Shown here one piece after another: positions 20,504 through 27,783 of a DNA stretch of 64,000 bases; the first letter of the stretch is position 1, and every line of letters starts with the position of its first letter. The stretch spans positions 5,483,001-5,547,000 of the forward strand of contig NZ_CP034783.1 of assembly GCF_006094435.1 (NCBI RefSeq), in the 5' to 3' direction. This DNA comes from Pseudomonas sp. MPC6. GTDB lineage: Bacteria > Pseudomonadota > Gammaproteobacteria > Pseudomonadales > Pseudomonadaceae. Made by a program: the position numbers and the translations under genes. A model generated the notes under the pieces. That model worked only from the letters and a program-made list of their open reading frames with translations. It searched no databases and was not told the DNA's origin.

Positions 20504-21505
20504 ATGACTCTTCGAATCGCAATCAATGGTTTTGGCCGAATTGGCCGCAACGTGCTTCGTGCACTGTATACCCAAGGCTATCGCCAGGACCTGCAGATCG
20601 TTGCCATCAATGATTTGGGCGACAGCGCGATGAATGCTCATCTGCTCAAGTACGACACTGTTCATGGCACGTTCGCCGCCGATATCCAGCACGATCTGGA
20701 AAGCCTGACCGTCAACGGCGACCGCATTTCGGTCAGCGCCATTCGCAACCCGGCCGAGCTGCCCTGGGCGGCGGAAAAGATTGATGTCGTATTCGAATGC
20801 ACCGGCCTGTTCACCGACCGGGCCAAGGCCGCCGCGCATATTACTGCCGGCGCGCGCAAAGTGATCATCTCGGCCCCGGCCAAAGGCGCCGACGCCACCG
20901 TGGTGTATGGGGTCAACCACGATATCCTGCGTCAGTCGCATCAGATCATTTCCAATGCGTCATGCACCACCAACTGCCTGGCCCCGGTGGCCCAGGTGCT
21001 GCATCGCGAGCTGGGCATCGAAAGCGGCCTGATGACCACGATCCACGCCTACACCAACGACCAGAACCTGACCGACGTCTACCACAGCGACCCGTACCGC
21101 GCCCGTTCCGCCACCCAGAACATGATCCCGAGCAAGACCGGCGCGGCCGAAGCGGTCGGCCTGGTGCTGCCGGAACTGGCGGGCAAACTGACCGGCATGG
21201 CCGTGCGTGTACCGGTGATCAACGTATCGCTGGTGGACCTGACCGTGCAGCTCAAGCGCGAAGCGTCGGCGGATGAAGTGAACGCATTGCTCAAGGAAGC
21301 CAGCCGGCATTCGAAGATTCTCGGCTACAACACCCTGCCGCTGGTTTCCAGCGACTTCAATCACAACCCGCTGTCGTCGATCTTCGACGCCAACCACACC
21401 AAGTCCAGCGGCAAGCTGCTCAAGGTCCTGGCCTGGTACGACAACGAATGGGGCTTCTCCAACCGCATGCTCGATAACTGCCTGGCGCTGTGCAACGCCG
21501 AGTAA
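20504..21505 (+). CDS. gap: Glyceraldehyde-3-phosphate dehydrogenase, type I
   Basis: A 333-residue GAPDH that oxidises the glyceraldehyde 3-phosphate produced by Eda. NAD-binding [17 protein letters not shown] is at the N-terminus, the catalytic Cys lies in [12 protein letters not shown] near residue 152 with HAYTNDQ following, and the C-terminus has [12 protein letters not shown]. It is divergent from edd and expected to be HexR controlled. In Pseudomonas this catabolic gap copy sits at the edd locus, while a second GAPDH gene usually lies elsewhere. Confidence 0.97.
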   Translation: MTLRIAINGFGRIGRNVLRALYTQGYRQDLQIVAINDLGDSAMNAHLLKYDTVHGTFAADIQHDLESLTVNGDRISVSAIRNPAELPWAAEKIDVVFECTGLFTDRAKAAAHITAGARKVIISAPAKGADATVVYGVNHDILRQSHQIISNASCTTNCLAPVAQVLHRELGIESGLMTTIHAYTNDQNLTDVYHSDPYRARSATQNMIPSKTGAAEAVGLVLPELAGKLTGMAVRVPVINVSLVDLTVQLKREASADEVNALLKEASRHSKILGYNTLPLVSSDFNHNPLSSIFDANHTKSSGKLLKVLAWYDNEWGFSNRMLDNCLALCNAE

Positions 21506-21516
21506 GCGAAGCTTCC

Positions 21517-21541
21517 TGTAGGAGCTGGCTTGCCAGCGAAG
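21517..21541. repeat. Solitary REP
   Basis: One TGTAGGAGCTGGCTTGCCAG copy between gap and mgsA, without its inverted partner. It explains why the mgsA frame stays open 111 bases upstream of the true start. Confidence 0.85.
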
Positions 21542-21600
21542 ACGTCCGAAAGATCGCCATCGCCACCAAGCCGCCCCACCCATTGCCTGTGGAACACCCC

Positions 21601-22065
21601 ATGATCGGTATCAGCTTCACGCAAAAGACCCTGGCGGCGCGCAAGCGTATCGCCCTGGTCGCCCATGACCACTGCAAGGTGTTCCTGCTGGACTGGGCCG
21701 AGCGGCACAAAGACCAGCTTGCGCAACACGAACTGGTCGCCACCGGCACCACCGGATTGTTGTTGCAACAACGCCTGGATTTGCCAGTGGAAAGCATGAT
21801 CAGCGGCCCCCTGGGTGGCGACCAGCAGCTCGGCGCGCGAATCGCCGAGCAGCGGGTCGACATGCTGGTGTTCTTCTGGGACCCGTTCGAACCGCAGCCC
21901 CATGACCCGGACATCAAGGCACTGCTGCGGGTCGCGGCGGTCTGGAACATTCCCGTCGCCTGCAACGAATGCAGCGCCGACTATCTGCTGAGCAGCCCAT
22001 TGATGGATCAGGCGCACCCGCACCGGATCCCGGATTACGCCACCTATCTGCAAAGCCGCGCATAA
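21601..22065 (+). CDS. mgsA: Methylglyoxal synthase
   Basis: A 154-residue enzyme that eliminates phosphate from dihydroxyacetone phosphate to give methylglyoxal, a bypass used when triose phosphates build up. Landmarks are IALVAHDHCKVF near residue 20, ATGTTG near 48, the catalytic Asp region SGPLGGDQQLGARI near 72, VDMLVFFWDPFEPQPHDPD near 96, and IPVACNECSADYLL near 125. The start at MIGISFTQ (21601) gives the family length; the upstream open frame reads a REP. It follows gap, in keeping with a triose-phosphate role. Confidence 0.95.
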   Translation: MIGISFTQKTLAARKRIALVAHDHCKVFLLDWAERHKDQLAQHELVATGTTGLLLQQRLDLPVESMISGPLGGDQQLGARIAEQRVDMLVFFWDPFEPQPHDPDIKALLRVAAVWNIPVACNECSADYLLSSPLMDQAHPHRIPDYATYLQSRA

Positions 22066-22083
22066 ACCTTCACAATTGAGTGC

Positions 22084-22116
22084 TTGACCAGTAGAGCGGA
22101 TGATAAGCATTATCAT
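22084..22116 (+). promoter_or_regulatory. Fur box and promoter of the heme signalling locus
   Basis: A perfect 17-base palindrome ATGATAA-GCA-TTATCAT at 22100-22116 matches the Fur consensus. It overlaps the likely -10 region of a promoter whose -35 is TTGACC at 22084-22089. It lies 27 bases before the ECF sigma gene, so iron repletion should silence the locus. Confidence 0.8.
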
Positions 22117-22142
22117 TCGCTCTACATGGATCAGGTCCTCCC

Positions 22143-22661
22143 GTGAGTCAATCGCGCTTCAATCACGTCTTCATCGCCCAGCGAGTCTCACTGCTGCGCA
22201 CCCTGGAGCGGATGGTCAACAATCACAGCACCGCCGAAGACCTCCTGCAGGAAACCTACCTGCGCGTGACCCGGGCGCTCAGTGAACGGGCCATCGATCA
22301 CCTTGAACCCTTCGTGTTCCAGACCGCCCGCAACCTGGCGCTGGACCATCTGCGTGCGCGTCGCATCCACTCGCGCACCCTGCTCGACGACGTGCCGCTG
22401 GACGTGGTGCAGGCCGTCGCCTCCCCCGTGAGCAGCGCCGAGGACGCCGCCCATGCCGAACAATTGCTGGAGCGTCTGAACGTGAGCCTCAACCGACTCA
22501 GCGCCCGCCAGCAGCAGATTTTCATGCTCAGCCGTCTGCACGGGCACAGTTACCTGGAGATTGCCGAGAAGCTCGGCGTATCGTTGAGCACCGTGCAAAA
22601 AGAACTGAAGCTGATCATGGCGATCTGCATCGGTGTTGCCGAGCGCGTGAACGGCGACTGA
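22143..22661 (+). CDS. hxuI: FecI-type ECF sigma factor (heme uptake signalling)
   Basis: A 172-residue ECF sigma factor of the iron-starvation (FecI) class. Region 2 is at residues 10-75 (NHSTAEDLLQETYLRVTRAL, FVFQTARNLALDHLRARR) and region 4 at 115-165 (LSARQQQIFMLSRLHG, LEIAEKLGVSLSTVQKEL). The Fur box directly upstream and the FecR-type partner and TonB receptor downstream define a cell-surface-signalling module. The symbol follows the P. aeruginosa hxuIRA heme system by gene order and is tentative; HasI is the main alternative. Confidence 0.9.
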   Translation: MSQSRFNHVFIAQRVSLLRTLERMVNNHSTAEDLLQETYLRVTRALSERAIDHLEPFVFQTARNLALDHLRARRIHSRTLLDDVPLDVVQAVASPVSSAEDAAHAEQLLERLNVSLNRLSARQQQIFMLSRLHGHSYLEIAEKLGVSLSTVQKELKLIMAICIGVAERVNGD

Positions 22662-22747
22662 GCCCGCAAGGCTTTGCTACCCTTGCCTCTCTTTCGGGCT
22701 TGATTAAAAAAACAGCCGTGCGCAGACGCTGCCGAGGAAACACCGTG

Positions 22748-23710
22748 ATGGACACCCACCGCTCCCCTGCCCCTTCCCCGGCACGGGACCCCGCCAGCGC
22801 AATGGACCAGGCTTTGGACTGGCTGATCGTGCTGGGCAATCCGAGCGAGGAACAGACCCGACAGTTCCATGTCTGGCTCGCTGCCGATCCCCTGCATGCC
22901 GAAGCGTTTGCCAGGGCCCAGGCGATCTGGGACGGCCCGCAGGTGCTGCAATGCGCGCAAAGCCTGGCCGCCCAACCGCCAAAGGTGACCGTGCTGTCGC
23001 GCCTGCGACCACACTGGAAACCCCTGGCCACGGCTGCCGTGCTGATCCTCGGTTTGTTCAGCTTCAGCAACTTGCCGATGCGCCTGCAGGCCGATCATTT
23101 GACCGTGGTCGGTGAGCGTCAGCGTTTGCAACTGGAGGACGGTTCGAAAGTCCTGCTCAATACCAATTCAGCGTTCTCCAGCACCATCAACGATCAGCAG
23201 CGCGTGGCCCGCCTGTATCAGGGCGAGGCGTTTTTCGACGTGTCGGCCAATCGCGCCCAGCCGCTGCAAATCGACGCCGGCCCGGTCAAGGCCAGCGTGC
23301 GCGATACCGCGTTTGCGGTGCGCTACCTCGATGGCGTGGCACAGGTGCGGGTGCAGCGTGGCGACGTCGACTTGCAGGCAACCCGCAGCGACGCGCGGGT
23401 GCGTTTGTCCGCCGGGGAAAGCATCCGCATCGGCCCCAACGGTTTCGATCGCCCGGCCAAGCTCGATGCCGCCACCGACCTGGCCTGGGTCCAGGGCCGG
23501 CTGGTGTTCGAAAACTGCCCGCTGAACCAGGTGCTGGCAGAGTTGCGTCGCTACTATCCCGGCTGGATCATCAATAACAATGAGCAACTGGCCGACGTCG
23601 CGGTGACCGGCAACTACCGTCTCGATCAGCCGCTGGATGTCGTACGCTCGCTGGCCCACATCACCTCGGCCCGGCTTCAAGAATTCCCGGCGCTGGTCAT
23701 AATTAACTGA
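22748..23710 (+). CDS. hxuR: FecR-type anti-sigma factor / signal transducer
   Basis: A 320-residue transmembrane regulator. An N-terminal cytoplasmic DUF4880 domain (about 15-65; ALDWLIVLGNPSEEQTRQFHVWL) binds the sigma factor. A single TM lies near 95-112 (LATAAVLILGLFSFSNL), followed by a periplasmic FecR domain (about 120-215) and a C-terminal STN-like DUF4974 part (VFENCPLNQVLAELRRYYPG) that should contact the receptor. The start at 22748 is preferred; a GTG at 22745 is better spaced from GAGG and is possible. It relays ligand occupancy of the receptor to HxuI. Confidence 0.9.
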   Translation: MDTHRSPAPSPARDPASAMDQALDWLIVLGNPSEEQTRQFHVWLAADPLHAEAFARAQAIWDGPQVLQCAQSLAAQPPKVTVLSRLRPHWKPLATAAVLILGLFSFSNLPMRLQADHLTVVGERQRLQLEDGSKVLLNTNSAFSSTINDQQRVARLYQGEAFFDVSANRAQPLQIDAGPVKASVRDTAFAVRYLDGVAQVRVQRGDVDLQATRSDARVRLSAGESIRIGPNGFDRPAKLDAATDLAWVQGRLVFENCPLNQVLAELRRYYPGWIINNNEQLADVAVTGNYRLDQPLDVVRSLAHITSARLQEFPALVIIN

Positions 23711-23720
23711 ATGAGAATTA

Positions 23721-23756
23721 TTTTTACTCGATAGCTGAAGGTCGTTCGTCTCGTTA
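23721..23756 (+). promoter_or_regulatory. Predicted ECF (HxuI) promoter of the heme receptor gene
   Basis: TTTTTACT at 23721-23728 and TTCGTCTCGTTA at 23745-23756 are separated by 16 bases. The same two blocks with the same spacing precede pigA (26473-26508). The position, about 80 bases before the receptor ATG, suits a promoter. Assignment to HxuI is inference. Confidence 0.6.
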
Positions 23757-23833
23757 TAGCCAATGCAATTGATTCGCATCTCTAAATGCCAATCAGCACC
23801 TATAAAGATTCGTGCGACACGGAGCGCTATTCG

Positions 23834-26425
23834 ATGTCCCCTCGTCCTACCCGCCAATCCTCTTCACCTTCGCGCATGCTGTCGTTGCTGACTGCCGCCA
23901 TCCTGATGGCCGGCAGCGCGCAGCTCCTGGCGGCCACCGCCGACGGGCAGCCGACCCGCAACATGGGCGATTACTCGTTCGCCATTCCCCAGCAGTCGCT
24001 GGTGTCGGCGCTTAATGCGTTTACCGCGGTGACAGGCTGGCAAGTCGGCTTGCCGGCCGAACTGGCGCAAGGTGTGGCCTCGCCGGGCGTGCGGGGGGCC
24101 CTGCCACCGGAGAAAGCCCTGGATCGCCTGTTGGTGGGGACCAACCTGAGCTATCGCAAACTGGGCAACCACAACATCGTGCTGGAGAAGCGCGCCAGCA
24201 GCGGCGCCATCAACCTGCAGCAGATGACCATCAGCGCCACTCGCCAGCAACAGAGCGTGGAAAGCGTGCCGGGCACCGTCACCGTTCACACCCGTGAAGA
24301 ATTGGACCGCAACAACGTCAACACCATCAAGGATCTGGTGCGTTACGAACCGGGTGTTTCGGTGGGGGGTGCCGGTCAGCGCGGCGGGATCAGCGGCTAC
24401 AACATTCGTGGCATCGATGGCGCCCGGATCCTGACCCAGGTCGACGGCGTTGAAATCCCCAACAGTTTCTTCAACGGCCCTTACGCCAAAACTCAACGCA
24501 ACTACGTCGACCCGGAAATCATCAAGCGCGTGGAAATCCTCCGCGGCCCGGCCTCGGTGCTCTACGGCAGCAACGCCATCGGTGGTGCGGTCAGTTACTT
24601 CACCCTCGACCCGGACGACATCATCAAGCCGGGCCAGGACGTCGGGGCACGCCTCAAGACCGGTTACAGCTCCGTCGATGAGAGCTGGCTCAAGTCTGCC
24701 ACTGTTGCCGGTCGGGCCGATCTATTCGACGGCTTGCTGCATTACAGCCAGCGCGACGGTCATGAAACCGAGTCTTATGGCAGCAACAACGGCACTGGCC
24801 TGGCACGCACCGCGGCCAACCCGGAAGACGCACGCACCACCAACGTGCTGGCCAAGATCGGCTGGAACTATAACGATGATTCACGCCTGGGCCTGACCTA
24901 CGAGAAGTACAAGGACGACCGCGACAGCGACCTGAAAAGCGCTTACGGCGGCCCCTTTTTCAATGGCCAACCGACCATTTCCGCGAACATCCTGCCGGGC
25001 GGCATGTATCAGTGGCGCACCGGTAATGACACGGTGACCCGTGAGCGCTTCGGCCTGGAACACCGTTTCGCCCTCGACAGCCTGCTGGCGGACAACGTCA
25101 AGTGGAGCCTGAATCATCAGGTCGCCAAAACCGATCAGAGCACCGCCGAGTTTTACTTCCCGGTCTCCCGCCAGGTGCTGCGCACCCGCGAAACGCTCTA
25201 CGAAGAAAAGCAGTGGATACTGGATGCGCAACTGGATAAAGGCTTCAGCCTCGGCGACACCGAGCACCTGTTGACCTACGGCACCACGATCAAGCAGCAG
25301 AAAGTCACCGGCTCGCGTAGCGGCAACGGCACCTGCCTGGCGTTGTTCGGCACTTGCCGGGCCATCGGCGCGGTCAGCCCGGGCGATGTGCTGAAAAAAT
25401 CCAGCGACTTCCCGGACCCGACCATCAACACCTACAGCCTGTTTGCTCAGGACCAGATCAGTTGGGACAAATGGACCTTCCTGCCAGGTGTGCGCTACGA
25501 CTACACGCAACTCAAGCCGCACATCACCCAGGAGTTCCTCAACACCGTGGCCGCCGACGGTCTCGGCACCGTGAGCGACAAGAATAAAACCTGGCACAAG
25601 GTCTCACCCAAGTTCGGCCTGACCTATGCCCTGACCGATCATTACACCTGGTATGGCCAGTACGCCGAAGGCTTCCGTACGCCGACCGCCAAGGCGTTGT
25701 ACGGGCGCTTCGAGAACACCACCCCCGGCTACACAGTGGCGCCGAACCCGGACCTGGAACCGGAAAAAAGCAAAAGCTACGAAACCGGCCTGCGCGGCAA
25801 TTTCGAATCCGGTTCGTTCGATGTCGCGGTGTTCTATAACAAGTACCGTGACTTCATCAACGAAGATGCGATCACACCCGGCGACGACCAACTGACCTTC
25901 CAGAGCCACAACATCAGGCACGCCACCATCAAGGGCGCGGAGATCAAGGGCCGCTTGAACCTCGATGCCTTCGGTGCGCCTCAGGGCCTGTACACCCAGG
26001 GTTCGCTGGCTTACGCCTACGGTCGCAACAACGACACCGGCGAGCCGCTCAACGGTGTCAACCCGATGACCGGCGTGTTCGGCCTCGGATACGACCAGGA
26101 CAACTATGGCGGCCTGCTCAGCTGGACGCTGGTGAAGAAGAAGGACCGCGTCGACAACAGCAACTTCAACTCGCCGGACGGCGTCAGCAGCCAGTTCAAG
26201 TCTCCGGGCTTTGGCATGCTCGACCTCACCGGTTTCTACAAGGTGACCAGCGACGTGACCATCAGCGCCGGCCTCTACAACCTGACCGACAAAAAGTACT
26301 GGCTGTGGGATGACGTGCGCGGTTACGACGGCGTGGGCGAGGCAGCCGTGATCAACCCGGCCAACCTTGATCGCCTGACCCAGCCAGGTCGCAATTTCGC
26401 GGTCAACCTGATCTGGGACATCTGA
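23834..26425 (+). CDS. hxuA: TonB-dependent heme/hemoglobin receptor with STN signalling domain
   Basis: An 863-residue outer-membrane receptor. It has a signal peptide (LSLLTAAILMAGSAQLLAA), a periplasmic STN domain (about 40-115) as in receptors that also signal through FecR proteins, a plug (about 140-260; VPGTVTVHTREELDR, VEILRGPASVLYGSNAIGG) and a 22-strand barrel ending NFAVNLIWDI. The barrel has the heme-receptor FRTP...NPDLEPEKS region near 615-645. No His lies between those motifs, but a Tyr does (PGYTV), reminiscent of PhuR's Tyr ligand. The start at 23834 is preferred over 23786, because the longer form lacks a proper signal peptide. Confidence 0.88.
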   Translation: MSPRPTRQSSSPSRMLSLLTAAILMAGSAQLLAATADGQPTRNMGDYSFAIPQQSLVSALNAFTAVTGWQVGLPAELAQGVASPGVRGALPPEKALDRLLVGTNLSYRKLGNHNIVLEKRASSGAINLQQMTISATRQQQSVESVPGTVTVHTREELDRNNVNTIKDLVRYEPGVSVGGAGQRGGISGYNIRGIDGARILTQVDGVEIPNSFFNGPYAKTQRNYVDPEIIKRVEILRGPASVLYGSNAIGGAVSYFTLDPDDIIKPGQDVGARLKTGYSSVDESWLKSATVAGRADLFDGLLHYSQRDGHETESYGSNNGTGLARTAANPEDARTTNVLAKIGWNYNDDSRLGLTYEKYKDDRDSDLKSAYGGPFFNGQPTISANILPGGMYQWRTGNDTVTRERFGLEHRFALDSLLADNVKWSLNHQVAKTDQSTAEFYFPVSRQVLRTRETLYEEKQWILDAQLDKGFSLGDTEHLLTYGTTIKQQKVTGSRSGNGTCLALFGTCRAIGAVSPGDVLKKSSDFPDPTINTYSLFAQDQISWDKWTFLPGVRYDYTQLKPHITQEFLNTVAADGLGTVSDKNKTWHKVSPKFGLTYALTDHYTWYGQYAEGFRTPTAKALYGRFENTTPGYTVAPNPDLEPEKSKSYETGLRGNFESGSFDVAVFYNKYRDFINEDAITPGDDQLTFQSHNIRHATIKGAEIKGRLNLDAFGAPQGLYTQGSLAYAYGRNNDTGEPLNGVNPMTGVFGLGYDQDNYGGLLSWTLVKKKDRVDNSNFNSPDGVSSQFKSPGFGMLDLTGFYKVTSDVTISAGLYNLTDKKYWLWDDVRGYDGVGEAAVINPANLDRLTQPGRNFAVNLIWDI

Positions 26426-26435
26426 CCCTCTGTTA

Positions 26436-26478
26436 CCTCGCTGCGCGGTGTTCAATGCCGCACAGTGAGGATTTTTTA
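26436..26478 (+). terminator. Likely terminator of the heme receptor gene
   Basis: An imperfect stem (CCTCGCTGCGCGG against CCGCACAGTGAGG) is followed by ATTTTTT, 10 bases after the receptor stop. Its T-run is also the -35 block of the next predicted promoter. Confidence 0.65.
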
Positions 26479-26508
26479 CTGTCCGGCGCCTGCCCATTCG
26501 TCTCGTTA
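26473..26508 (+). promoter_or_regulatory. Predicted ECF (HxuI) promoter of pigA
   Basis: TTTTTACT at 26473-26480 and TTCGTCTCGTTA at 26497-26508 match the receptor promoter block for block, with the same 16-base gap. The start codon of pigA lies 31 bases after the second block. Confidence 0.6.
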
Positions 26509-26527
26509 CCAGGCGCCTCTTTTTCTC
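26485..26527 (+). terminator. Hairpin with T-rich tail immediately 5' of pigA
   Basis: GGCGCCTG at 26485-26492 pairs perfectly with CAGGCGCC at 26510-26517, followed by TCTTTTTCTC. The predicted -10 block lies in the loop and the pigA SD starts right after the tail, so it would stop read-through from the receptor gene without affecting the local promoter. Confidence 0.6.
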
Positions 26528-26538
26528 AAGGATTTCTC

Positions 26539-27147
26539 ATGACCCCTCAGGACACCGCTCAACGCCCTGCTCTGCGTTCGCAACGCTTGAACCAGATCAC
26601 TAACGAGCCTCACACCAGGCTTGATGCCTTGGTCAAAGCCCACGCACCGTTTGAAACCCAGGCCAACTTCGCGCGTTTCGTGGTGGCGCAGTATCTGTTC
26701 CAGTCGGAACTGGTGTCGCTGTACAACAATGCCGAACTGACAGCCATCGTCCCGGACCTGCCGGCCCGCTGCCGTGCTGAAGCAGCCAAGGCTGACCTGG
26801 CGGACCTGGACACCGAAGTGCCAGCGCCAGTCGCCGGAGCCGTGAAGAACCCAACCAAAGCCGAGGCGCTGGGCTGGCTATTCGTCTCCGAAGGTTCAAA
26901 GCTTGGCGCCGCGTTTCTGATCAAGCGTGCCGTTGGCCTGGGCTTGAGCGACACCTTCGGTGCCCGGCACCTTGGCGAACCCGCCGGTGGCCGTGCCGAA
27001 GGTTGGAAAAGCTTTGTGAAAACCCTCGACGGGCTGGCGTTCACGGCACAGGAAGAAGCCGAAGTGGAACAGGCGGCGGTCGATGCGTTCAACCGGTTTA
27101 CCGTGTTGCTGGAACAGGCCTATGCCACCACCCCCGAACTCGCCTGA
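26539..27147 (+). CDS. pigA: Biliverdin-producing heme oxygenase (PigA/HemO family)
   Basis: A 202-residue heme oxygenase that opens heme to biliverdin, CO and Fe2+. It closely resembles P. aeruginosa PigA (HemO) as I recall it: RSQRLNQITNEPHTRLDALVKAH with the proximal His near residue 29, FARFVAQYLFQ-like helix near 55, EALGWLFVSEGSKLGAAFL near 115 forming the distal helix, and GARHLGEPAGGRAEGWKSFV near 140. The start at 26539 has AAGGA 7 bases upstream. It completes a regulated uptake-and-degradation unit with the receptor upstream. Confidence 0.93.
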   Translation: MTPQDTAQRPALRSQRLNQITNEPHTRLDALVKAHAPFETQANFARFVVAQYLFQSELVSLYNNAELTAIVPDLPARCRAEAAKADLADLDTEVPAPVAGAVKNPTKAEALGWLFVSEGSKLGAAFLIKRAVGLGLSDTFGARHLGEPAGGRAEGWKSFVKTLDGLAFTAQEEAEVEQAAVDAFNRFTVLLEQAYATTPELA

Positions 27148-27160
27148 TTGAATGCAATCC

Positions 27161-27188
27161 CCTGTGGGAGCAAGCCCGCTCCCACAGG
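27161..27188. repeat. Compact REP-like hairpin
   Basis: CCTGTGGGAGC and GCTCCCACAGG form an almost loopless palindrome between pigA and the DUF454 gene. It could act as an mRNA 3' stem-loop. Confidence 0.75.
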
Positions 27189-27241
27189 GACCGAGCAAAC
27201 CAGCAGGATCCCGATCAAGCTTGAAAAACCCCCTCGAGCCC

Positions 27242-27637
27242 ATGCCTCTGCCCGCCACCTCCAGACTCGCCCGCATCCTCTTCGGCCTGCTGGCCTACAT
27301 CAGCCTCGGCATCGGCCTGATCGCCATCGTCGTACCCGGCCTGCCGACCACCGAGTTCATCCTGCTCGCCGCCTGGGCCGCCACTAAAAGTTCGCCGCGC
27401 CTGAGCGCCTGGCTGGAAAACCATCGGCTGTTCGGACCGATCCTGCGCAACTGGCGCAACGGCAAAATCATTGCCCGTCGAACCAAGGTCAGCGCCACCG
27501 TCAGCATGCTGCTGTGCGCCGGGTTGATGTTGTTCATGCTCGATCATGGCTGGCCGATTTACCTGGCGATCGCGGGCATGAGCCTGGGGAATGCGTGGAT
27601 CTGGTCGCGGCCGGAACGTCTCTCTCGACCTGCCTGA
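27242..27637 (+). CDS. DUF454 (YbaN-like) inner-membrane protein
   Basis: A 131-residue membrane protein of the DUF454/YbaN family: TM1 near residues 12-32 ([20 protein letters not shown]), the conserved [14 protein letters not shown], a cytosolic loop with [21 protein letters not shown], and two more helices near 85-120. The start at [12 protein letters not shown] (27242) is preferred because the longer frame runs back through a REP-like hairpin. It lies 95 bases after pigA on the same strand; a link with heme handling is only positional. Function unknown. Confidence 0.82.
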   Translation: MPLPATSRLARILFGLLAYISLGIGLIAIVVPGLPTTEFILLAAWAATKSSPRLSAWLENHRLFGPILRNWRNGKIIARRTKVSATVSMLLCAGLMLFMLDHGWPIYLAIAGMSLGNAWIWSRPERLSRPA

Positions 27638-27783
27638 CACTCGCCACATACGACCACCCGTCGGCTTGCCCTCATGCAACCCGGCCCCGCGCCGATGGTT
27701 CAGGATTGGCGCTGAATGGACTTGGCGAACCGGGTCTACCCCCGACCCGCAGCCAACACCTCATCCATTCGCGAGTTCGCCCT

